Shown piece after piece: positions 21,701 to 31,200 of a stretch of DNA of 36,401 bases. Position 1 is the stretch's first letter. Each line of letters opens with the position of its first letter. The notes beneath the pieces are model-generated. The model searched no databases. It was not told the origin of the DNA and saw only the letters and a program-made list of their open reading frames with translations. The translations under genes and the position numbers were made by a program. Origin of the DNA: Apostichopus californicus (taxonomy: Eukaryota; Echinodermata; Holothuroidea; Aspidochirotida; Stichopodidae); contig JAIPMN010001604.1 of the NCBI GenBank assembly GCA_020650975.1, positions 4,582 through 40,982 of the forward strand, written 5' to 3'.

Positions 21701-22734
21701 AGGGCGGAAACATTTTTGAGTATAATTTTCTGAGGTAAGATAATATAAATATAGAAAAGGGAATGCAAGAGGGCTGTAGGGTAATATGATTTTTTAAACA
21801 CGAGTTGGTTTCCGAATGAATATATCCGATATTGAGGCTGCGCCTTCCATTGGACACAGTGTATATGGAGGAAAATTCAAGAGATCGGACTTGCCCCAGC
21901 ATATCTGAACGACGATGGAACCCACAAACTGTGCCGACAGCTCCTCGCCTTGCCATATCTGCCGCATGAACATATGCCGGTGTTTGAAAGATTGGAGCAG
22001 AAGGCCACAACAGACAAACTACAGGAGCTTGTTGCATACATACGACGCCAATGGATAGAAGAGAGCCTCTGGAAGCCACCTACATGGAGTGTCTTCAGAC
22101 AACCTGTCCGCACCATCAACGATGTTGAGGGCTGTAATCCAACTTGCATGCCGATAACTTAGCCAAATTATAACTTAAATTAATATATATTCACAAATGT
22201 GAATGAATGTGATAGATGGGGAATTTTTTACTTACGGGGACGTTTTGACCAACGGGGACGTTTTGACCAAAAGCGGGGACGTTTTGATACGGGGACGTTT
22301 TGGTAAAGGGACGTTTTGACTGGTAAGCTTGGGTCATACAACTCCATGTATGGTATCACTGAATTTTAGCCATCATTTTAACCCCAAAAAACAATCTTTC
22401 TACTGTAAACTCGTATAAGGAGCTAAAATTAAGTTGATACCCAAACAGTATATGAACAAATATGTGTAAAAAGCCCTTAATAAACCATAAATTCGCTGCC
22501 GAGTTCGTGACCAACAACCCAAACACGATTTCGCTGAACACATACCACTACTGTAGAAATGCAAGATATCTGACTAACGCGTAGAGAAACATAGACAAGG
22601 ACATGTCTGAATCTAAGGCTACTCCAAACCTGGGTAAAGACAGCGTGTGGCAAGTTAGACTTACAACGGGGTCTTTCCTCCGGGTAAAGATCGACAACAA
22701 TGTCACCCATCGTCGTTTCCAGCAATACAGCCAT
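9119..22734 (-). CDS. PPIL4: Peptidyl-prolyl isomerase-like 4 (cyclophilin-RRM), complete, 13 exons
   Basis: Nuclear cyclophilin-like RNA-binding protein of the splicing machinery. Exons in order: 22734-22665, 20292-20225, 18998-18934, 18366-18249, 17853-17711, 16605-16509, 15424-15308, 14708-14584, 13905-13839, 13076-12965, 12151-12100, 10365-10278, 9787-9119. The sum is 1791 bases, 596 residues plus stop. Residues 1 to about 165 are the cyclophilin fold, starting [20 protein letters not shown] as in human. About 239-320 is an RRM with RNP2 LFVCKL and RNP1 SLCYSFVEF. Residues 375-596 are an Arg/Ser/Lys/Glu-rich tail. At the cyclophilin-A Arg55 position there is Ser (HSVQ..), and human PPIL4 has Asn, so strong isomerase activity is doubtful; Phe60 and Gln63 equivalents remain. 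The exon count matches human as I recall it. The tail is longer than in human (492 aa). Confidence 0.94.
10278..10365 (-). CDS. PPIL4: PPIL4 exon 12 (Arg-rich linker)
   Basis: 88 bp, acceptor tttttcag|g, weak donor aag|gttcgt. Reads [20 protein letters not shown] then EDLPSRRTK. It links the phase-2 end of exon 11 to the phase-0 acceptor of exon 13, which has the better pyrimidine tract. Confidence 0.6.
10505..10537 (+). other. G-quadruplex motif
   Basis: Four G runs (5, 3, 5, 3) with loops of 5, 7 and 5 bases, formed by a two-fold repeat of GGAGGGGG(C/T)CGGAGGG. It lies on the template strand of PPIL4 intron 11, about 140 bp upstream of exon 12 in the direction of transcription. Confidence 0.7.
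11021..11815. repeat. ~43/33-bp satellite-like array in PPIL4 intron 11
   Basis: Units built on AGCCCTAATGCACATACAC and TAAGTGTTAAGTCCAGCCC, with or without a 10-bp CTACATAGCC-like spacer. About 20 units, with a higher-order alternation of TTAAGTCC and GGTAAATCC variants. Confidence 0.92.
12100..12151 (-). CDS. PPIL4: PPIL4 exon 11 (short, linker)
   Basis: 52 bp, acceptor ggtag|gt after a T-rich tract, donor ccgag|gtaggt. Reads [17 protein letters not shown]. Support is splice sites and phase, not family similarity. Confidence 0.65.
12965..13076 (-). CDS. PPIL4: PPIL4 exon 10 (RRM end)
   Basis: Acceptor ttacag|gag, donor aaag|gtaagc. Reads [20 protein letters not shown] then [11 protein letters not shown], as in human. 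Confidence 0.93.
13285..13660 (+). repeat. Dispersed repeat, two ~146-bp units plus CA-rich tail
   Basis: Two diverged tandem units (from about 13290 and 13438) share CAAAAACAATAGGCTTCTT and GAGATAT(C/T)GTGTTTACAAG, followed by (CA)n and AATGCAAAGGTTA..CATCGAAACCAAAAA. A second, more decayed copy is at about 19545-19775. Each unit contains TGACCT-type hexamers spaced by four bases. Confidence 0.7.
13839..13905 (-). CDS. PPIL4: PPIL4 exon 9 (RNP1)
   Basis: Acceptor tttcag|t, donor agg|gtaagt. Reads [20 protein letters not shown] plus ER. Confidence 0.93.
14584..14708 (-). CDS. PPIL4: PPIL4 exon 8 (RRM first half)
   Basis: Acceptor aatag|att, donor aacag|gtgag. Reads [20 protein letters not shown].., including RNP2. 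Confidence 0.94.
15308..15424 (-). CDS. PPIL4: PPIL4 exon 7 (acidic linker)
   Basis: Acceptor tttcag|agt, donor atg|gtatgt. 39 codons, [21 protein letters not shown], the linker between the cyclophilin and RRM domains. Confidence 0.9.
15890..16375. repeat. Very degenerate ~60-bp repeat in PPIL4 intron 6
   Basis: The pattern GATCAAGTAAATCTAA..GGGCTGGTAATTCCATA recurs with about 60-bp spacing near 15900, 16076, 16202, 16262 and 16330, with related TTCCATAC.AT blocks between. Confidence 0.55.
16509..16605 (-). CDS. PPIL4: PPIL4 exon 6
   Basis: Acceptor ccacag|g, donor aag|gtatg. Reads [20 protein letters not shown], nearly identical to human in its first half. Confidence 0.93.
16911..17200. 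repeat. Degenerate ACCATACC-type simple repeat
   Basis: A long run of 5- and 10-base variants of CATAC and ACCAGACCATA in PPIL4 intron 5; no coding sense. Confidence 0.85.
17711..17853 (-). CDS. PPIL4: PPIL4 exon 5
   Basis: Acceptor gcgtag|ttc, donor ataag|gtatta. Reads [20 protein letters not shown].., the conserved end of the cyclophilin fold. Confidence 0.93.
17854..18933. other. PPIL4 introns 3 and 4, nothing recognised
   Basis: Introns 17854-18248 and 18367-18933 hold no element beyond a C-run near 18568-18580. Confidence 0.5.
18249..18366 (-). CDS. PPIL4: PPIL4 exon 4
   Basis: Acceptor ctgctag|t, donor cag|gtgag. Reads [27 protein letters not shown], with the same length as human across the segment. 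Confidence 0.92.
18934..18998 (-). CDS. PPIL4: PPIL4 exon 3
   Basis: Acceptor ttcgtag|aga, donor ctg|gtgagt. Reads [20 protein letters not shown], the active-site loop region. A SINE tail abuts its acceptor. Confidence 0.93.
19019..19345 (-). mobile_element. tRNA-derived SINE in PPIL4 intron 2
   Basis: On the minus strand a tRNA-like head has an A box (TGGCCAATTGGCT, 19333-19321) and a perfect B box (GGTTCGATTCC, 19289-19279). A SINE body follows, ending in an (ATT)n tail at about 19050-19019. The tail is about 20 bp from the acceptor of PPIL4 exon 3. The repeat ATAAGAAA near both edges may be the target duplication, but this is weak. Confidence 0.8.
19545..19775 (+). repeat. Second copy of the 13.3-kb dispersed repeat
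   Basis: Shares GAGATATTGTGTTTACAAGC, the CA-rich tail, TTGCAAAGGTTA and GCATCGAAACCAAAAA with 13438-13660, same orientation, in PPIL4 intron 2. Confidence 0.65.
19776..21477. other. PPIL4 intron sequence, nothing recognised
   Basis: The remainder of intron 2 and the start of intron 1 around exon 2 (20225-20292). AT-rich, no repeat or long frame seen. Confidence 0.45.
20225..20292 (-). CDS. PPIL4: PPIL4 exon 2
   Basis: Acceptor catag|gc, donor cag|gtaag. Reads [21 protein letters not shown], matching the human cyclophilin segment. Confidence 0.94.
21486..22328. mobile_element. MULE-type element with multi-copy terminal arrays, 843 bp
   Basis: Each end carries about five tandem copies of a motif like GTCAAAACGTCCCCG, in opposite orientation, so the ends form an inverted repeat of about 90 bp. 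The outermost ends share CCAGTCAAAACGTC. An 8-bp direct repeat TTGGGTCA flanks it (21478-21485, 22329-22336). The interior holds part of a MULE transposase, which supports the Mutator assignment. It lies in PPIL4 intron 1. Confidence 0.75.
21836..22162 (+). pseudogene. MULE transposase fragment
   Basis: Open stretch of about 108 codons without its own start. It reads [18 protein letters not shown].., [18 protein letters not shown], then [16 protein letters not shown]. The pattern C.FH..Q..WRK..E.GL, LLALP(F/Y)LP and (W)SVF....RT.NDVEG is typical of animal MULE transposases after the DDE core. The conserved Trp after NDVEG is absent and the frame ends 10 residues on, so only a C-terminal part is present. 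Confidence 0.75.
22665..22734 (-). CDS. PPIL4: PPIL4 exon 1 with start codon
   Basis: ATG at 22734-22732 starts [20 protein letters not shown], almost identical to the vertebrate N terminus. The donor t|gtaagt ends it in phase 1. An in-frame upstream extension would not match the family. Confidence 0.95.
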
Positions 22735-22900
22735 TTTTTGGAACCCGTTTTCAAAGCTCCCTCCTTGCGAAATGCTTCCTGTCAAACGCAACAGGTACGT
22801 GAGACGCCAGTACAAAGAGGGCGTTTGTCAACTTCAATTAAAATTGCGCAGCACTGCTTACACGTTCGCTAACGAAAATCCGGTTGGAATTTAGACTGCT
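22735..22900 (-). promoter_or_regulatory. Probable PPIL4 promoter / 5' flank
   Basis: The stretch around and upstream of the PPIL4 ATG (about 22480-23110) has clearly more CG dinucleotides than the AT-rich flanks, as expected for an active, unmethylated promoter. No TATA box was recognised. The boundaries are a guess. Confidence 0.35.
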
Positions 22901-23120
22901 CAGCGACGTGATCGAGTCTCCCTACATAAAAATAGGAAATGCTACGGCTGTTATATTTTTCTCCACTTTCTACATAGGCTTCAAAGAGGCCGGCGATATC
23001 AAAAGAGCAATGAATCACACACAGGCGCAATCGCAGGAACAAATCGCTCATAGCGTAGTACGGATCGACCTGGCACATTTGGCTAAGAAAAATTGGCGGA
23101 TACGCCTTAACAAAGGCTAG
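22772..23120 (+). CDS. Possible small two-exon gene divergent from PPIL4 (82 aa)
   Basis: Unrecognised and tentative. An ATG at 22772-22774 opens MLPVKRN and meets a good donor, acag|gtacgtgag, at 22794. Joining to the acceptor ggaatttag|a (exon from 22895) keeps phase and opens 74 more codons to the TAG at 23118-23120, for 82 residues in all. The product has a basic start (LPVKRNR), one likely membrane segment (NATAVIFFSTFYIGF) and a hydrophilic end (KKNWRIRLNKG). The acceptor lacks a pyrimidine tract, and the ATG lies only 37 bp from the PPIL4 ATG on the other strand. It resembles single-pass mitochondrial or ER microproteins in build only. It could also be a chance open frame in CpG-rich promoter DNA. 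Confidence 0.25.
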
Positions 23121-24405
23121 TTGGAATAGGGACAGATCATCTTTACATACCCAAACCTACCTCCACCTCATCCATCTTTTTTATTTACTCTTCCAGGAAA
23201 AAAAACCCAGGTCATTTCCAGCATAGAAGACACAACAAGCATTTGAATTAGAAATAGAACAATTACAAAACATGCTGAGAAAATTTGACATATTGAATAC
23301 GTCATTTTTGAAAAATTTGAATTGCAAATTCACTTTAGATCAATCAAGAAAACTTGATTGTGCGATGCAGCATAATTTGAGTAACTGTGACGTAAGCACC
23401 AATTCTGTCAGAATTGAGAGAATGAAAAGGGAACTAATGTTCGAGTTGAATAAAAACCTAACAATACACAAAAAAATGAAAACAACAAGTTGTATTATTT
23501 CCTATTTTGACTTCATTATTTAGCAACAGATAAAAATACATAATACATGGTTAACTTGTAATAAAACAAATGAAGTAACTTTGACATACCACACACCCAA
23601 TCTGCTAAAAAATATGTCTGGATTTTGACAGGACCTTCAGAACATTCCTTTGTACCATTAGGTGTCACAAGAAGGCACGTGAAGGTTCATTAAAAGTTAT
23701 CAGTATAACCCACAAAGTTTGGAGTGCTAGAAATGCTAAGAGTTCTCCAAAACTAAGATTGTGACCATCTTACTATTTTCCTTGATACTGAGGATTTCAA
23801 GTGGACAATCAAGTAGTTAAATAAGGAGAGAATATTTTTAAGGTTTGCAGACTGTAAAATATGCATGTTGAAGCTTGAATAGGAGTGGCCATTATTGGAT
23901 TTTCTAGCATATTTGGGGGTTATGCTGATAACTGTGATATGACTTAAAGATATTGTAATTATAATGCCAATTATGATAACCAGAATACAGAACTAGAAGA
24001 AGATAAAATAGTGGTAGCTCTCGAAAACGAATAGCTGTGAATACTACAAAGTGTGAATTGTTCGTGTGGTTGAAGAAATGAAAACAAAATGGACCAAAGG
24101 GGTCTTAATTGAAAGATCAGCAAATAATCTATGATATACATGAATATGTAGTACAGTGTTATAACTTGTATGGCAGGAATATCCATGAATACATTGGTAA
24201 AATGAATGATCGAAAAAATATTGTAGAATGGCTCGAATACCCTCCCATTTCCCTTAGGTCTCCAAGATCCCCCCCCCCCCACCCCCCAGCGATCTTGCTC
24301 AAAAATGTACAATTTCCAGTAAGCATACAAAGAGAAAATGGAGATGTATTTACAAAAAACTGAATACATTTTGAAATTCAACTAATTATGGAATTATTAT
24401 AGACA

Positions 24406-24411
24406 TTTATT
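24406..24411 (-). terminator. AFDN: AFDN candidate poly(A) signal
   Basis: Minus-strand AATAAA about 1.16 kb past the afadin stop, the first clear one I noticed. It would give a 3' UTR of about 1.2 kb. Confidence 0.3.
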
Positions 24412-24554
24412 TACAGAGGCATCTTTTATGGTTATTATTATTTACCTAATGATGACCTATATCAACAGCAACAACCATTAGATAATACTACGGTAGGAGA
24501 TCTCATTTAGCCCTCAATACTTAATATTGTAAAAGAGACCAAAGAATTAAAATA

Positions 24555-24640
24555 GTATTTTGTGTCAACCATATTTTATGTGTCAACCATATTTTATGTG
24601 TCAACATTATTTTTTTTTGTATTTTGTGTCAACCATCGGA
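24555..24640. repeat. ~19-bp repeat TGTGTCAACCATATTTTA
   Basis: Three good copies and one broken by a T run, between AFDN and PPIL4. Confidence 0.8.
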
Positions 24641-25573
24641 ACATATACCCCAGTATAAAATATATGATGAATCAATGTATTTACAAATTGCTATTTTAGT
24701 GTACCTCTGCTCACATTGCTGATATCACATACACACTACTTTTCCTGTAGTTACATCTTCATATTGACTGAAGATCAGCCATCTTGGATCCTCTTAATTA
24801 TTGATCTTCAACCCAAACTTATCCACAAAAATGGAAAATATGTAACTGCTTACAATTATTAAAATATCTAGTAAGGCTTAAGATGTGATACAACAGCTGT
24901 GTACATTTATATCCTGAAATTATTCTGTGATTGCCTTCCTATTGTTACGCTGGCTGTTCTATTTGTATTGTTACTATGGTCTGTTATTATACTTCAAGTG
25001 TTTCACGACAAACCTTGCTCCTTTTCCTTTATAAGAGTTATTGTTAACTATCACAATCAACCTGACATAGAAAGCTCAGTGTTTGAATAGCTAGAGAAAT
25101 TCTGAGGACACACACCGGAAGACTGAATGAGAATTTGGACCAGAGTGAACGACAAAAGCCATCGACATGAAAACAATCATTAGAGCTTATATAAACCATA
25201 ACATGTCCATTCACAACCACAGAGACTGGGTCGTTACCTTTACCAATGTTACAACCCAAAAGACACATTTGATATGTGTGTTATTTGTCATTGAGCAATT
25301 CTTCTGTTACATGATGACTATTTGTCAAATGGCTAAGAAAACTTCATTAATAACTTTTTCCAAATATTCATGTATCTATAATGCCATTATTAAATGCCAA
25401 GGTGGCACTACAGATGTTTTGATAGAATGCATATGCTGCATGTTTCAGTTACACCAAGGGATGACACCCTCGAGCAGACATTCCAGATCACACTCCCCCC
25501 CCCCTTTCCCAATCACGTTCTCTTCTAAGACTTCGGTTGTGTGCAAATTCTATTGGATCTGAATCCATCTAGT

Positions 25574-28286
25574 TCAGCCTTGCAAAACGTCAGGATTTTC
25601 CGACAGGAATTTTTGCTCCCATTTTGAGGTGCGATTCTTTTTTTCTGGCGTACCGCCATCCTCGGAGAAAGCCTTCATTTTCTCCCTGAAGGTCAGAGGT
25701 CTAAGGGGTGAAATGGGGTTTTCTTCCTTTTTCATTCTCTGGCTCATGATTTTTCTCTCATAGGGGTCCCTGTACACCTCCTGTGCACCTATCACCCCTG
25801 GTGTCTCACCCGTGCGATAAACATTCAAGTTCTGACTATTCTCTGGAGTTGCAAGGGTCTGGCCGGTACCTGGTGCATAGTTGTTGTTAGAAGGTCCATT
25901 ACTACTTGGGAGTTGCACCTTCAGGTTAGGCTTTGGGGCTACGAAAGGCTTTGGGGCTAACGCTGGTTTTGAAGACACAAGGGGTGGTGCTTTCTTAATA
26001 GGTTGACTTGCTATAGCATTTGGCTGGTACGGGCGTGCCTGGTAGAACCCACTGTAATTGTTATTAGCCTGAGTTGTAGCCTGTGCTCCGTTGGTGGTGT
26101 TCCCAGTACTGACTTGAGGATAGGGAGATGTATTGGTGTTCTGGTTCGGTCCGTTTCGTAGGTTTAATTGCTGTTCCAGACGTATCCTCTCTTGTTCTAT
26201 TTGGGCTTCTCTCCTATCGTACTCCAATCTCTGCTGTTCGTACCTCCTCTGTAATTCCTCTTCCTGCCTCCTCAGAGTATCTTCGTTCTGCTGCCTCTTA
26301 GCTCTCTCCGCACTCTCCTGTTGCTGCCGCCACATCGTCTCCTCGTCCTGTTGCTGCCGCATCCTCTCCTCCTTCAGTTGCTGCAGTCTCCTGGCCTGGC
26401 TGTCCATGAAATCAGAATGATTCTTCTCTTGACCTCTTGCAGGTGGCGGTTGGGTCAGCATGTTCCCCAGAGAATTATTGGTATTATCTGCTACCATGTC
26501 CACCATTCTCGCTTTCACCGTTGCCCTGGTGATATTCTCCTCCTCCTCGTTACTGTCTCTGTCTTCATCTCGAGACTCCTGGACGCGTTTTTGGAATTCT
26601 ACTTCCACCTGCAGTTTGCGGAGTCGCTCTTCCTGTTGTTGGGTCTTGTTAGGCGTCCGCAGGAGATCGTCTATTTCGAGAGATTTCCTCTTGAGCATCT
26701 CCTCTTCGTACCACTCCTCCTTCCTCTCCTTCTCGTCTCTGTCCCAAGCTGACGGTGAGATGGATGTATTCACAGATGCTGATGGCATCAGACTGGTCAC
26801 AGACATGGGAGCAGCAGCTCTGCCATTCAAGTTCTGCGTGTCGAACCCTAACGATTTCTGTCTGTTCATTTCGGAGGTAGGTGCTTTCGGGATGGGCACC
26901 GGAATGGGACCGTTTGATGGTTGTCTCTGTAGCTGAGATCTCTGTTGATCTCCCAGCGGGGTAGACGGCTGATTGATTCGACCCTGTCTTGGCAGCGATG
27001 CATACGCAGGTCGTTCCACTGTACTTAATTCCTCGTCAGCCTCCTCAAGAAGTTTCAATTCTCTGTCCAGTTCCCTCTGTTGCTCCTCAAACATTTTCTG
27101 GTAGTCGTCTAACTCGTCATCCCACGCAGGGACATCTGGTGGGGGAGGGGGGAGAGGAAAATCATCTGGAATGTTTCCACTGTCGTTAGCAGGTGATGTC
27201 AAGTCAGCAGGAGGAGGGGGAAGGTCTACAAATGGTACCTCAAAGTCAATAGCTTGTGGAGGAGGGGGAGGAGGCATGCTGTTCTCTGGTGGGTGGTAGG
27301 ATGCTTGGCCATTTGGGGGTAATCTCATCCTTGGCCCTTGATTCTGAGGTTCTGGTCTTTGTGGTCCAGGTTGCGGTGACATATTGAAGTGTCCGCCTGG
27401 CGGCTCCATAGACCTTCTCTCATCACTACGAGGTGGCTCGGCTGGGAAGTGCGTTTCTATTACGTGTGACTTTGGCTGGTCGTATGGAGCTGAGGAAGAG
27501 GAAAGGGACCGTTGAAGTCCCTGCTGGTTAGGACTCGCCATCCTGCCCTGGTACATCGGACTAGGTAACTGCTGTTGTCCTGGTGGTGGCCCATTTAATC
27601 TCATATCACCAGGAGGCCCATTCAGTCTTGCTTGACCAGGAGGACCATTCATCCTAGCTGGGCCAGGAGGACCATTCATCCTAGCTGGACCAGGAGGACC
27701 ATTCATCCTAGCTGGACCAGGAGGACCATTCATCCTAGCTGGGCCAGGAGGACCATTCATCCTAGCTGGACCAGGAGGACCATTGACTCTTGGCTGACCT
27801 ATTCTCGGATCCATCATTTGGGGCTGTCCAGGAGGCCCATTAACCCTGTTCTGGTTCATTGGACCAGAGGGCCTAAAACCCTGTGGGGGCATCCTCTGCT
27901 GAGGGCCATTAGGCGATTGACCGTACTGTCTCACCGAATCATCACTTTGTGAGTCATTAAATGGTGAACCATACTGTCTGGGAGGCCCTGCACTTTGTGG
28001 CCCATTTGGCCTACCTCGAGGTTGTGGTACAGGTCTTGGCTCATCTCTCGGTTGCGGTAATCTGCGAGACGGTTCATGCTCCAGTTGGTCGACAAATATT
28101 TTAGCCTGGGGTCCTCTAAAAGGTGGTTCCTCGGGAGGGGCTTTACCCTTATAGAGAGGCTCATGAAGGTTTGATGAAGATTGTGAGTGTCTCGGGTAAC
28201 CACCATCAGTTTCAAAGTTTTCCGGATCCAGTTGAGATGTGGACTTGGATCTCTGAGCAAGACCTCCCTTCTGGAGTACCCTGGGC
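25574..28286 (-). CDS. AFDN: AFDN last exon (903 codons)
   Basis: Acceptor tttacag|g at 28287, stop TGA at 25576-25574. The frame is open from the acceptor although it has no ATG near its start. It holds Pro/Gly-rich repeats, two PPPPP runs, a predicted coiled coil, then a long R/E/Q helix and the conserved LTFREKMKAF end. Confidence 0.93.
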
Positions 28287-31200
28287 CTGTAAAATCAAAG
28301 AATATGAGCATATTACATAGGATGATGAGGGTAGTCTCAACAGGACTACAGGACACAATAAATTGCAAAGCTCCTGTAAAAGAGGGATATACCCTACCAT
28401 AGTTAACAAACCCTGGCCTCTCACACCCCACCATTTGAAAATATAAGAAAAAGGCAAAGCTTATGCATAAGTCACACTATTTCTTAACCTGTGTTTCATA
28501 ATTTTGCAAACAAAAATTTCTATTTACCGACTCTTGATTGGTGACCAATGTTGGATTGTTTACCAATATTTGATTGTGTAACAATGTTTTGATTGTTGAC
28601 CAATCTTTGATTGTTTTCTTATGTTTGATTGCTTACCAATGTTTTGATTGTTTACCAATGTTTGATTACTTTCACCATTCATGACTTTTCACCAATTAAG
28701 TCACATCCAGCCAGTTGTGTTTATTTATCCACGTATCAATCAGACGGTGTCTGATGTCCCCCCCCCCTCCTCCCCTCCTCCTCCTACATAGTCTCGTTGA
28801 TACTATCGATTCACGACTCACCTTTCTGCTGGTCTGCTGTTGGATACAGACGACACCCTCTCTCTCTCCGTCGGCTCAAAATGTGAATACCTCTGATTAT
28901 TTGGTAACGTCGCAGCTCTATCCTCGGCTACGGTGAAAAGAAAGGGACGTTATTTGTCAATTACAATAAAGCTGGCCATAATTCAGACAACAGACAGACA
29001 GACAGACCTTAACCTTGATCAATTCAGCCATTGACGTATCTTTCCCACTTAGGGCAGAGTAGCTAACTGTTGTCAAGGCCATGACACATCAGAGCACAAA
29101 AAGAGACATGCTAGCTGATTCTGTGTGTAATCAGGGCCTCTAACAACAGAGTCCTTGTTACTGAACCGACCCAGATCATTCACTAAATTACACCTGAAAT
29201 GGTGTCTTGATAAAACATCCACTTTCTTGTGAAACATTTATATTTTTTAAAGATATTAATACTGCTTTGGCCAAGAACCAACCAAACCTTGCCATGGACA
29301 AAACGACAGTGAAACTTGTCTAAAACGATTCTTACCGAGATTCGGAGACGACCTTGCCTTGTCAGCCTGAGACAGTCCTGCCATGCCGGGGGGGTTCCGA
29401 GGCATCGTGGAGGACTCTCTCCAATCGTGACGGTCCACGGGTCGACTACCGTGACTACTGTCCGAGTTGGTGGGTGACCTTCTGTCCATGTCTGCTCGGT
29501 TACGAGGCTGGGGAACGGGCATTTGGTCTTTAGGCTGTTGCTGGCCTAAATTAGCTTTTAAGTGGGGGAAAAAAATAAGAAATTAAAGTTTTAACAGCAA
29601 AAGTTACTTATATGAAAATTGTACCTATCTACATATATGCTATGCAGCCCAAGATGGGGGGAAGGGGTGTAAAGTTGGCCCTTCCAAATACTACTTCCAA
29701 ATATACACATTTAAGAGCACTCTGGTTAAGGTTGCACATTACCCCAACAAGATAACACTAGAAAATTCTAGAAAAATGATTATATTAAAGTTTGACTTTG
29801 GGTCGGACTGCCCAATGATCAATGTTGTGGAACTTTTATTTATTTTCTTAAGAGCCAAAAAGCAATATCTATGTCTTATTTGAGAGGAATATGAGGACAC
29901 TTTTCACTTCACGGAATATGATGGAATATGAGGAAACCCAACCTTTACTTCATTCTGGCACTACACAAAAGACTGGTCTACATTGTAAAATACTGTGAGG
30001 CCTTAAAGGATTCCATAAATTTAATCAGAAATGTTTCATAATTGATCTCCACTTTTCTGTTGAATATCTCATATTTTTTTTTTTTTTTTTTTAAAGGTAT
30101 TTTAGTACAAATTTAAATTCTTCTTTTAGTTTGATGCAGTGACATTTGTATCCTTTTGCTAAAAGTAACATGTTTTGATGTTCTCTTTTCTCTTACCTCT
30201 CTGCATTGGGGGTGAAGGTTGACTTAGGATACCAGCAAGCCCATGGAATATAGCACCTTGTTGAGCTATCGTCAGTCTCACCACTCTGCCAGACTTGACT
30301 AAAAACTTTGTAGCTCTGAAGGGGAAAAATTTTTTAAAATTTAAGTGCAAGGGAAAATAAATCAATTCTCAACAAAACATTTTTTGTAATGACTTGGAGA
30401 CTCAGTTTTACCATTCAGAAGATAACCTACCAAACAATAATGATATCACAAATCACCTAGTAGTGGTTTTTTTTCTAAAGATGCAAAACATGTCACTTTA
30501 AGTCTAACATTGCTTACACAACAATCTGTACTTAAAAGTCATCATAACCTGTTCTTCAAGTCACTCTCTATAACAATTTGTTTTTGTAAAAGCCACTTGT
30601 ATTTTTGCAATCTTGAGTAAATACAGGTGATTTTTTCCTTGTATTCTCTGTGCTGGTTTTAAGCATTTTCAGTTTGAATTGAGTCAAAGATTTAAAGAAA
30701 GTCAGCTGAAACACATACTCGTCCCTGTCCAAGCCAACGATATTATTCCCGTCCACCTCGAGGATTTGGTCTCCGGCCTTAATCCGGCCATCCTGTACAA
30801 AAAAACACATAAGTTAATAAATAACTGAAAAAGACTCTCCAAATACTGTAGAATTCCAACAACAATTTAAACATCTTTTTAATATTACTGATTTCCTCAT
30901 GTTATACTCCTTTCACCTCTTTAACAAGAAAAGTGACAACCTGTGAAATTATTTAATTTTACTTCCGGCTTTATTAAAACGTGTCATCGAAATCCAATTT
31001 AAAAGAATTATCGAGGACAAACCCAGCTCTGAATATTTTCAACTTTCAAGTTAAATTTTACCAAATATGGATTTACCTTAGCTCCTGCACCGCCTGGTAC
31101 AACAGCCTTCACATAGATACTCATCTGCTCTTGAGTAGGGGCCTATAATAAACAAAAGAAATACACATGAGCAAAATAAGTCATTATTAAATGCAATTAC

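Larger units (their letters stand above)
23121..25573. other. AFDN-PPIL4 intergenic region
   Basis: 2.45 kb of AT-rich sequence holding the presumed AFDN 3' UTR (on the minus strand), the 19-bp repeat at 24555-24640 and a C-run at 24271-24288. No convincing gene. Confidence 0.5.

Noticed and set aside
22603-22872. Plus-strand 89-codon frame across PPIL4 exon 1
   Set aside because: Antisense to the well-supported PPIL4 start exon.
26133-26936. Plus-strand frames of 95-158 codons rich in Leu/Ser/Arg
   Set aside because: Antisense shadows of the afadin last exon.
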